Positions 54,363-62,820 of a DNA stretch of 64,000 bases are shown here, one piece after another. The stretch is from Nematostella vectensis. Lineage: Eukaryota > Cnidaria > Anthozoa > Actiniaria > Edwardsiidae. The position numbers were made by a program, and so were the translations under genes. The DNA lies in assembly GCF_932526225.1 (NCBI RefSeq), contig NC_064035.1:20759969-20823968 (forward strand). Reading direction: 5' to 3'. The number at the start of each line of letters is the position of its first letter. Position 1 is the first letter of the stretch. Under the pieces are notes generated by a model, which was not told the DNA's origin, ran no database searches, and saw only the letters and a program-made list of their open reading frames with translations.

Positions 54363-54868
54363 ACCACACAAAAAGGAGCCCACCGCATGGCCATGATCCC
54401 CGAATACATGATCAACATGATTATGACCAAGAAAAACGTCATCATGGCCCCTCAATTCCGTATCATGGCACGGTTGGATGGGGAAATGCGAGCTATCTTT
54501 AATGACTCCTCGTTACCGTTAGACGCAAAAATACGACTCACAATCAGGTGTCAAACCACTACTTTAAATGGTTACAACAAGTCAAAGACAGTGGTGACGT
54601 CAACAGAAGAAGAAGAATATCAGCTGAACCAGCCCTTAACCTTCCTTCGTCACCAAGAAAAACACCAAGCTCATTATCACCACAAACAAAAGTAGACAAT
54701 GCCCCTCTACTTCCATCACCTCCCACCAACATACCAAGGCCATCACGCATACCAAGACTTAAACGACGACGACTACAAACACCCACAAGGACACCGACAC
54801 TACCACCTATTCACTCACCGCCACAAGACCAACACCCAGGAAGGCAACTCCCATGGGACCCTTTTTAA
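54360..54868 (+). pseudogene. Small virus-like protein, one frameshift (block B)
   Basis: From the ATG at 54360: MTTQKGAHRMAMIPEYMINM, then ARLDGEMRAIFNDSSLPLDA. After a shift near 54545 the better frame gives SNHYFKWLQQVKDSGDVNRR and a Pro/Ser/Arg-rich tail ending GRQLPWDPF at 54868. The pattern of a D-x-x-M-x-x-I-L/F-x-x-x-x-L-P helix followed by a proline-rich basic tail resembles a small protein next to the core-X-like gene in Polinton-type elements. The function is unknown. Confidence 0.5.
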
Positions 54869-54889
54869 AAAGGGTGCAACCTCCTCTCT

Positions 54890-54915
54890 TTAATAAAATG
54901 GAACAATAAAATATG
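54890..54915. terminator. Poly(A) signals ending block B plus genes
   Basis: Two AATAAA hexamers lie at 54893 and 54906, 25-40 bp after the stop at 54868. They would end the plus-strand transcripts, and the minus-strand frame (55132-55314) converges on the same region. Confidence 0.55.
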
Positions 54916-55131
54916 TTTTTACAAAAACCATAACGTGGTGTTCGTGTGTTCTTTTTACACAGTAGTCTCAAAATGGTGTGGAGGGAGAGGGGGTCTACTA
55001 TACATTTTTTGTTTCTCCTTTAACCATTTGGCAAACACAAATACTTCAGCTCTAGGGCAATGCACGGGGCCAGGCCCCGGGCTGGTAAAAGTGATACCCT
55101 AAAGTCACTTCACTAATGTCCCATAAAAAGT

Positions 55132-55330
55132 TCAAATGAGGTATAACAGAATCTTAATACTTCCATAACTGAACGAAAAGTGTTTCCCAACAACTTCCTT
55201 GCCGTGGTGACAAAAGGCCGCTTCTTTGCACCAAAACTCACGATTCACCGTAAACCCATCAAGGTCGAGAATGACCGTGATTGCTTGAAACTCAGCAGCA
55301 GCAGCATGGCTCACTCCTCCTTCCTTTCCG
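55132..55330 (-). pseudogene. Small ORF with ILDLDGF motif (block B, minus strand)
   Basis: The minus frame reads AEFQAITVILDLDGFTVNRE, then FWCKEAAFCHHGKEVVGKHF before a stop. The arrangement strand-DxDGF...F-x-x-KE-hydrophobic is one that I recall from the start of RNase H-like or exonuclease-like ORFs in cnidarian mobile and virus-like elements. There is no in-frame ATG close by (a GTG precedes). A minus-strand TATA (GTATAAATAGC) at about 55485-55475 could drive it. Function unproven. Confidence 0.35.
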
Positions 55331-55474
55331 GCACCATTTCTCCCCTAAGCCATCCCGACACTTCCCAAGATAACAGGAAAAATGAGACGCGTAGACTCAC
55401 AAAAAAAAAACAATTCCAAAGGAACACCCACATCGGTGGACAAGGACTGTAAAAAAAACAAAAGCGAAACCTTG

Positions 55475-55625
55475 CTATTTATACACTCAGGTCAGGAAGG
55501 AACCAATCAGAAACCTAGAATCGGAACGAACCAATCACAGACCAAAATCAAGAAAGCGCGCGAAATTCTACCAATAGAAAGCACTCCTTAGCATGACGTC
55601 ATCCTTTAGAAAAGTATAAAATAGA
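55475..55625. promoter_or_regulatory. Divergent promoter: CCAAT boxes, CRE and two TATA boxes
   Basis: A minus-strand TATA (GTATAAATAGC) lies at about 55475-55485. CCAAT boxes follow at 55503, 55531 and 55571, then the CRE palindrome TGACGTCA at 55594-55601 and a plus-strand TATA (AAAGTATAAAATAGAG) at 55611. The plus TATA is 42 bp before an ATG at 55658. It would fire the minus ORF at 55.3 kb and a plus gene. Confidence 0.65.
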
Positions 55626-55657
55626 GAACGCCAGCTCACTCACTCTCGCAAGTCATC

Positions 55658-55991
55658 ATGGATGTCAATATGACGTGTGATCTGTTGTGAAGGAAAAGAC
55701 GAACTCATGGCACTTCTCCCCTGCTGTAAGCAACCCTGCCACACGCTCACCAAACACCACAGCAATCCTGTCCACACTTTAGAAAAGAATACTACCCATG
55801 AAAACAAGAAGTGGTGCTGTGGATACACAGTGATTTCACCCCCAAGAGCAAAACGCAACCCGCTGACCAAATTGTCCTCGAAGAAAACGAAAGGCTCAAT
55901 CGGCCATAAACCGTTACAAACAATTCATGAACATTTACCCCGGTTACTTCCAGGACCCCTTCCACAACGGGGTAATGTGCGATCTATGTAG
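55658..55991 (+). pseudogene. Small Cys-rich plus-strand gene after the divergent promoter
   Basis: The first ATG (55658) gives only MDVNMTCDLL. In another frame the ATG at 55707 opens 95 codons: MALLPCCKQPCHTLTKHHSN, then KWCCGYTVISPPRAKRNPLT and a Pro/Leu-rich end at 55991. A frameshift between the two starts is likely. There is no recognised family. The ~354-bp satellite array begins just after it. Confidence 0.3.
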
Positions 55992-56010
55992 ACAGCTTAG
56001 ATAGCTTAGA

Positions 56011-56675
56011 TCCATGTGCGATCTAGAGCTGCGACCGGGCTAGCGTGATGCCAATTGTGCGGATCACGCATGCGACCTTTGCTAGCCTAAAACTCCGCCG
56101 GATAGCCAAACCATCCTTGCGAGTATGTATACATCAATGTGGACTTCCAAAGCACACTAGCATACACACATTGGCACCAGTCGGGCCAAGACGGGACGCT
56201 AGCACAGTCTATTACCCGTGCAGTTCGGCAACCATGGACAGCTGTTTCGTCCATATTAGGACTCGTCAGCATGGCATAGCCGGTTTGCCTCAGTTAAACT
56301 TCATCGGCAAAAAAAAACTGCAGGGCGACTTCGACTCGAACGAAGTGATTTAAACCACAGCTTACATCCATGTGGGATCTAGAGCTGCGACCGGGCTAGC
56401 GTGATGCTAATTGTGCGGATCACGCATGCGACCTTTGCTAGTCTAAAACTCCTTCGGATAGCCAAACCATCCTTGAGAGTATGTATACATCAATGTGGAC
56501 TTTAAAAGCACACTAGCATACACACATTGGCACCAGTCGGGCAAAGACGAGACGCTTGAACAGTCTATTTCCCGTGCAGTTCGGCAACCATGGACAGCTG
56601 TTTCGTTCTTATTAGGACTCGTCAGCATGGCATAGCCGGTTTGCCTCAGTTGAAATTCATCGTCAAAAAAACTGC
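56011..56675. repeat. ~356-bp satellite, left array (about 1.9 units)
   Basis: GCGACCGGGCTAGCGTGATG at 56031 recurs at 56387. Units contain GTGCGGATCACGCATGCGAC, AGTATGTATACATCAATGTG and CATGGACAGCTGTTTCGT. The array ends inside a unit at the AAAAAACTGC block. The same satellite resumes in the same orientation at 62821. Confidence 0.92.
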
Positions 56676-56949
56676 TTTTTCCCATACATTCCCATACCAA
56701 AAGATTAGGACAACGATTTATGTACTGTATCATGATTGCATTTCATATTACTTTTGAAAACAAACTATTTCATGATATAACAGTGAACTTTTGAGGGAAA
56801 AACAATGGCCTTGCCTTTTTCCTCTTAAATCAAAGTCGTTTCTCGGTTTATGTGAGAACACTGCCCCCTTAAACATTGAACTTTAACTTTAAAATAATAA
56901 CATATGTAAAATGCCGAGTCGTACACAGGGATAGTGTAAACTATGTTAC

Positions 56950-58250
56950 CTAGAAAAGCATTTTATGTAAACAATCCTCGCAGTATTCCTGGTCATCGGA
57001 GTAACAGGCTAAGGCGCTCCCCAGTTCATACACCCCACCCGAATAACTCTTGGACTTCTTGTTGCATTTCTGGCAGAACTGTACAGTGACTTTTCCTTCT
57101 CCGTATTTTTTTATCAAGGATGATTTCGGGTCTGCGGGGTGGCTGTCTTTCTCGGCAATGTCAAGGCTATAATAATGAAGCTCTGCGTTATACCCGAGAA
57201 GAGTCATTCCCTCTTTCCCGGGATCGGTAGACTTGTTGCTAGTGCTCGGGGTGATTATTCGCAGACCATCACTCCCAGTTGACGAGACGATGGCAATGTC
57301 ACGATCAAGCATATTGACAGTTGCCCAGACAACGATCCAGTCTGCCCACACACCCTCTCTCTTCATGTTGCGTAGGTACGAGTCCCAGGCGCGATGGTTG
57401 ATAAACTCACCGAGATGTGTGCCGTCAGGGGTAAACTGTAAACTGTTCTAAATATCTTACGATATTTTGTCTTAAGACATTATGTGGAATCCCTGGACAC
57501 TTCAATCTTATCAGCTGGTCGCTCACTGCGTGAAAGAAGCAGTTACCGTCCATAGGCACGTCCTTCCTGTAGACGCAACCGGCAGCAGCCACTTGCTGGT
57601 CGAGTAAGTCTTTGGTTGGGACCTCTTTTAAAAAGAGGTCTTGAATCTTAAGATTGTCTGGAGGAGCCGCTAAGAAGGGATGGTTTAGGATGTCGTCATC
57701 CATCTCTTGGCGCATTTCGCGACTTTCATCTGGCATGGCGACTGGAGGACTCGTAAATTTGGCTTGGAGAAGTCGTTTAATCATGAGGCACATGTGAACC
57801 CCACAATCAACAAGATTAGATTGCCTCGGGGTACGGTTATTGACGTGCTCTGACCAACTATTTTTCTTAGATTCCATCTCTTTGTGAATAAACTTAGTTT
57901 TGAGATTGGCAAACACGTCCTTATGTGCTTCGCTGACACCTGCAGAGTCATATAGCTCCAGCGTCATTGCTAAAGTACATAACACAACAAAAATCCAGTG
58001 TTTCAATTCCATCAAATGAATAGGGATTACTAAGTAATCGATTTCACTTAATAGTTAATGTTCCATATATTTTCGGTAAGATGGCGTCTCTTCAGCATCA
58101 TTGATTCTATCGAGGGAGGGGTAAAAGTAAGTACTCGCTGTGACTGTACGAGTACTTGCATAGTACATATTCAAAAAGCATGTGTACAGATTCACAGTAT
58201 CGGCACTGAGTTCCTTGTCGCTAACCAGTTCCGTTATAGCATTATCAAGT
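56950..58250 (-). pseudogene. Ulp1 SUMO-protease domain followed by OTU deubiquitinase domain
   Basis: This tract continues the transposase frame. ELSADTVNLYTCFLNMYYAS and STYFYPSL are the first strands of a C48 (Ulp1) peptidase. After one in-frame TAA (58055-58057) come the catalytic His (LKHWIFVVL), Asp (LYDSAG) and the Q-x-N-x-x-D-C-G box (PRQSNLVDCGVHMC). About 60 codons later the OTU motif KDVPMDGNCFFHAVSDQL gives Asp and Cys. A frameshift near 57433 leads to the remaining OTU sequence (WADWIVVWATVNMLDRDIAI) with the catalytic His in AELHYYSL. The end has CQKCNKK...CEDC, a possible zinc ribbon. Both proteases keep their catalytic residues. They would remove SUMO or ubiquitin from the transposase or host proteins. 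Confidence 0.7.
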
Positions 58251-59683
58251 ACGCTTCCGTTATTGTTTTCATCTTCAAACACTATGTCATCATCAGCAAT
58301 TGTCTCATTTGTCATCTGTAATTGTTGTTCTTGCTTACCGTTTATTTCCTCCTTTACAATCTTTTGCCTTTTACTCTCGTCCTGTTTCGTTAGTGACGTA
58401 ATGTCGTAGACTTTAATCCACATACTTTGCCTAATTGTTGGAGCTTCGGGATTATCAATTTGGACAAAGTACTTGTGCTCACTGTGATCAGCCTTAAGGA
58501 CAAGTGCTTCACGTGTGCCTCTTAAAGATATTCTTTTGCCTTTCACGAGTTTCTTTGTTTGTGGGAGCCTTACCAAAACCTTTTCACCAACAAAAGTACC
58601 TGGAGGGCGGATTCCTTTTTAGTTCCCTTTTCACCATTCTTTCTGCTGATTCGTTTGACGAGTGAAGTGCCTTCTATCCATTTCTTGAAACCACGAGTCA
58701 TAGTCGGAATCAGAATTGATCTCGTCGGTTCCATTCTCCTCGGGAACGTCAAACTCCTGACCTTTGTCGTCCAGAGAAAGCAGCTGTCGCTGTCGGTTTG
58801 ATGGTCTCCCGAAGTATACTTCAAATGGCGACAGCATCCCCAAAGAGCTGTGTGGCGACTCGTTATATAGCTGTTGGTACACAGGGAGTCTTCCTACCCA
58901 ATTTAACCCGTCTTCGCATTCCAGCATATCAAAGCGAATCTTTTCCTTCCAAGTCCGGTGGGATCTTTCGTCTTTGCCTTGGGTTTGAGGACTGTAAGCC
59001 GAGCTCTTGATCACAATCACGTTTAGGACCAGACACACTTTTTTTTACCACGCCTTTAAACTCGGTCGCTTTGCAAGATTAATGGTGGCCCGTGTTCTTT
59101 GTAGATATAGACTAGATTTTCTGCTACCTCTAAAGATTCTTTGGTCTCAAGTGGTCTAAGAAAGAGAAATCTACTAAAAATGTCTATTACGGACATGATA
59201 TATTTGTATGTTTTGCCATCCTGGTGGCGCTCCTGTACTCTTTTGGCCTTGATAGGGCGCAATGGAGCCTTGTTTTGGAAGAGGGGCCGTATTTCATTGG
59301 GCACTTTCATCTAGTTCAGAGTTCCTTGAATACGTTTTCGAGATAAACCGGCGTAAATGATACGGATAGTGGGATTGATCTTCCTGGCGCCTTCGCCCTT
59401 TCTTTCTTTGTAGAACTTGTCAACAATTTTCGGGAGCTCTGACTTCTTAGCAACGATGCATCCTGTTCCTGTGTGCACGATACGTTGGACTTTTATCGCT
59501 GTCATTGGGTCATGGACCTCACGCAGTTCGAACTTGTTGCTTTTCAGCTTTCTATACACTCGTTGCCGTAAAGCTTTGTTTTCTGTTTTAGGCCAGTCTT
59601 TCAACGATGCTTCAACACTTAGTAGGGAAAACAGGGCATCGTACTCGTCTTCGTTAAGGGGCACATTTCTTGAGATAAACTAA
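58055..59683 (-). pseudogene. Ginger-type transposase: zinc region, DDE core and GPY-like end
   Basis: 59683-59311: LNEDEYDALFSLLSVEASLK, TGTGCIVAKKSELPKIVDKF, the N-terminal region typical of this family. 59310-59056: AKRVQERHQDGKTYKYIMSV, IDIFSRFLFLRPLETKESLE, ILQSDR (second catalytic Asp). 59038-58631: YSPQTQGKDERSHRTWKEKI (Glu) and SLGMLSPFEVYFGRP. Then PPGTFVGEKVLVRLP, which fits a GPY/F-type module, and an SH3-like strand region to 58400. The short stretch after RHQ that should hold the first catalytic Asp is missing. Frame breaks occur at an A-run near 59040-59050, two stops near 58625, and others. Confidence 0.7.
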
Positions 59684-59805
59684 ACATAAATAAACACAGA
59701 TCATATTAGTTCATTTCTATATTTTTCACATATTTTCTCCGGTACCGTTTTGGAAATGATAGCCCCATAGCCTTTGTACATAAACGCTGAGAACTCATCG
59801 GTGCT

Positions 59806-59972
59806 CAGTGCCGTAGCAGGCCACGTAAGATTTGGGGAGGGGGGGCACAATACAGAAACATTAAGAAAATATTTGGGGGCACAGCCACGCCCCATTTCCT
59901 TATATATTTTTTTAATATTTGGGGGGAGGGGGGGCACGTACCCCCAGTGCCCCACCCCCTGCTACGGCCCTG
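59806..59972. mobile_element. 167-bp MITE with 5-bp TSD
   Basis: The ends are CAGTGCCGTAGCAGG and, inverted, CAGGGCCGTAGCAGG. The five bases GTGCT flank both sides (59801-59805 and 59973-59977). The inside is G-rich (GGGGAGGGGGGGCAC) and palindromic. It lies in coding-like sequence just upstream of the transposase start on the minus strand (FMYKGYGAIISKTVPEK), so it probably hit the 5' exon of the Ginger-type gene. Confidence 0.8.
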
Positions 59973-60261
59973 GTGCTGTTTCCTCTTGTATATTGTAGAG
60001 TGTTGTTAAATCAATGCGCGTTAAACAAACTTCATATACGTCAGTATACGTTAATAGAGAGACTTTGGATGCTATCATTTCGCCAAATAATTAATTAATT
60101 TAGGCATGTCATCATTGTTTTTGAATGTCTGAATTTTTATAAGGTCATGAAGCAATAACGTCATCACATGATGTTAAATCAAAAAAAATACTATAGTCTC
60201 AGCTGTTATAATGCCTGCTTCTACTAACATTACTCCCGGGGGGAGTCAGTGTAGGATAGAT

Positions 60262-60266
60262 ACCCC

Positions 60267-60301
<35 letters not shown>
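60262..60301. repeat. (CA)n microsatellite
   Basis: About 17 uninterrupted AC dinucleotides follow a C-rich run. Confidence 0.97.
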
Positions 60302-60304
<3 letters not shown>

Positions 60305-61179
60305 GTACTGTTAAGCTAATGTTGAAAACACCGTTTGATGTTAAAACAGCAATGTTTGAAATGCAGATAACCTACGTGCACCGCAAAGGTACTATAGGTA
60401 TGATTTTATTGGAATGTGAAAAATATCAAACGAAACCATCGATGTGCTTAGGGAATTGTAATATTTACTTGTCAATAAATTCCCGTTTATAACTGGAGTC
60501 TACCACAAGGTTCGAGGAAGGAAAGTTCTGTCCCCACTCGATGACTCCTAGTTAAAAGAGTAGCGATGGGTACCTCGAAATTTCAAAAGTCTCGCAACAA
60601 AAATGCAAAAAGGTCTCGGAATCTCGTTTTTTCCCCAAAAGTTTAGGGGGTCTCGGAGCCAACCTTTTTTTTACCACGGTCTTGGATTTTTAATTAAACG
60701 CGATCTGTTTTATGTCGTTACAATGCTACGGGCTCCCCTTCTTTTGCGTTATGTAGCAAGAATGTATTGTAACTCTATTTATTCTTTTTTCAACTGATGT
60801 TTATGACATACCTCGATCAAGTTATCCGAAAACTCGTTAGAAAAAAAAAGCTGAGACCGGAAAATTTCGGGCTCGGATTTCGAAATTTGACAAAACTTTC
60901 GGATTCTGAAACACGGCAAGTCTCGGATTTACCTATTGTACCCTTAGTAAAGCTAACAGCAGAGCAAATACAATACACCTCTGTGCCGGTTTTTTTTTAC
61001 TTATCTGATTGATTGATTTTTATCGCTAAGTTTCGCGTTGTTTTTGCAGATGGCCATGTTTTGAGATTCCAAACATTCCTGAAGCTGGTTCTGGGTTTAG
61101 TTGACTGCCCATTGAGCAAAATCCATTTCAATTCTATGTGATAAACACATTGCATGTTTTTATATAAATAGGTATTTAC
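60302..61179. other. No gene recognised
   Basis: Non-coding. TCTCGGA-type heptamers (TCTCGGAATCTCG, TCTCGGAGCC, GTCTCGGATTT) recur between 60610 and 60925, but they form no clear array. Confidence 0.4.
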
Positions 61180-61302
61180 CTGCTTGTCCTCATCTTTGTC
61201 CTGTTTCTTGTCTTGATTTGACTCATCATCGCTTGTCCCGAAGCACGTGGGTATCACTAAGACCACTAACACCAGATAAACGAGGAGAAAACGCCAATCC
61301 AT
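61180..61302 (-). CDS. Candidate host first exon: signal peptide plus acidic linker
   Basis: From the minus-strand ATG at 61302 the frame reads MDWRFLLVYLVLVVLVIPTC, then FGTSDDESNQDKKQDKDEDK and Q, exactly 41 codons. At that point CAG|GTAAATAC is a good splice donor (61180/61179). The start is a textbook signal peptide (short charged start, ~16 hydrophobic residues, small residues at the cleavage site) followed by a very acidic Asp/Lys linker. The open frame also extends both ways by chance. Downstream exons should lie at lower coordinates but I could not identify them. It is likely a secreted or membrane protein if real. Confidence 0.4.
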
Positions 61303-62245
61303 TGATGGGATTTTTACTAATAGAAGTAACCAATCTGACTTTTTTGTATAAAAAAATAGTAAAATCTCTGAATGTAGGGTTAAAGAGAAAGCCACAACTA
61401 AATTGCTACCAAGAGTCAATATAAACACAACCTACCTCATTCAACCAAACTGAATCTGAGGAGTAACGCTGACCATTCTCTCACTCTGAACACTAGCACT
61501 TTCGTTACACATGACACCTATAAAAAGGCAAACATCATTTCCGGTTCTTGGAGAAATCTAGATTTATTTGACAAAAAAAGTGTATCTTATTTTCTCACAA
61601 GCGTATTCATATTATTTCCGACAAAGCTCTAGTTTTTTAAGCCATGCGAGTTTTGTCAAGTTCTTCGTCCAGTGCACTCATTAAAAAGAAGTGTTACAGA
61701 GTATTAAACAGGAAACCAGAAATAACGGTTTTGATATACATGATGCAGCTTTGATGGTTTAATTCAAGGAAATTCTCTGGAACTAAAACTTTTATAAGAA
61801 ATCATTTATACAGTATTTCTGTGATGCCGTTTGCCTAACTAATTACTGGCCTCAGTATCGGGTGATTTTCTTTTGTACGCTGCATTGACTGAAACTCGTC
61901 ATCGCAAACTGTGGACATTGCGAGTAAAAACTGACAAGAACCTAACCTGACCACCCCCAGATAAGAACCACTCTAGGCTATCAAAAACAGGTTTTTATTG
62001 TAAAACAAAAAATTTTACATATCAAAAAATTAAGTGCCACGATACAAAACAACACACCAAACAAAATAAGCAGGAAAGAGGAAATGGTATTAAACTATGC
62101 AAAATAACAAAAACGAAAATAAATAATTATGACCGCCACTGTTAATTTACGAATAACAAGAACATAGTATCCTAAGTTCTCACAAAGAACCATTCATATA
62201 AGGACATGCGGAGGTTTAAATAAAATGCCATAGACATTAAAACTC
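61303..62245. other. No gene recognised
   Basis: Non-coding AT-rich sequence. CTATAAAAAGG at 61518 resembles a plus-strand TATA box, but no coding frame follows it. Confidence 0.4.
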
Positions 62246-62640
62246 GTCATCATTGCCTGAGTGTCGAACATTTAGGGTTTAAAGGGTAGGAGATATTTTA
62301 AAGTCACGTGACCTATGACGTCATTGAGTGGCACTCGTCATCGAGACCGGTGGTTGAGTAGTGTACATTGCCTTAGTATCGGGCCTTTAGGGTTTTAAGG
62401 AGATATTGAAGCTTTTTAAAGTCACGTGACCTATGACGTCATTGAAATTGATTGACACTCGTCATCGAGGTCAGTTGTTGAGTAGTGTACATTGCCTTAG
62501 TATCGGGCCTTTAGGGTTTTAAGGATAGGAGATATTGAAGCTTTTTAAAGTCACGTCACCTATGACGTCATTGAAATTGATTGACACTCGTCATCGAGGT
62601 CAGTGGTTGAGTAGTGTACATTGCCTGAGTATAGGGCCTT
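62246..62640. repeat. 118-129-bp tandem array carrying E-box and CRE palindromes
   Basis: About three and a half copies. AAAGTCACGTGACCTATGAC and then GTCATTGA occur at about 62301 and 62420, and near 62549 with one change (CACGTC). Each unit also has ACTCGTCATCGAG and ATTGCCT(T/G)AGTAT. Each copy contains TGACGTCA-type CRE sequence (ATGACGTCAT), and the first two contain the CACGTG palindrome. Confidence 0.85.
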
Positions 62641-62820
62641 TGTTTAAATTTTTTTTTTATAATGCTTCAAAAAGTATTTCCTTCCACTTTCCCTTTGTCC
62701 ATTCTGGTAATTCCACGGGGTTCATTTCGGGGACTCCTTGGGATCGTTTGGGGGCCCGGGATCATTTGGGGGACTTTTGGGGATCGTTTCGGGTCCTGGG
62801 ATCATTTCGGGTCCTCTACA

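Larger units (their letters stand above)
56676..60060 (-). mobile_element. GIN/Ginger-type transposon remnant with Ulp1 and OTU domains
   Basis: On the minus strand a Gypsy-integrase-like transposase (59683 to about 58550) runs on into a Ulp1 protease domain (about 58200-57770) and an OTU protease domain (about 57580-57100), then a small Cys-rich end at 56950. Ginger1 elements are known for integrase-type transposases with added Ulp1 or OTU domains. I did not find the terminal inverted repeats or CCGG-type duplications, so the ends are approximate. Stops and frameshifts make it inactive. Confidence 0.6.

Noticed and set aside
58058-59010. Plus-strand open frames across the Ginger-type transposase
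   Set aside because: Shadows of the minus-strand integrase and Ulp1 coding sequence; no independent motif.
56950-59683. Integrase as the Polinton integrase of block B
   Set aside because: It is on the other strand, separated by satellite, and continues into Ulp1 and OTU domains as in Ginger-type transposons, not as in Polinton integrases.
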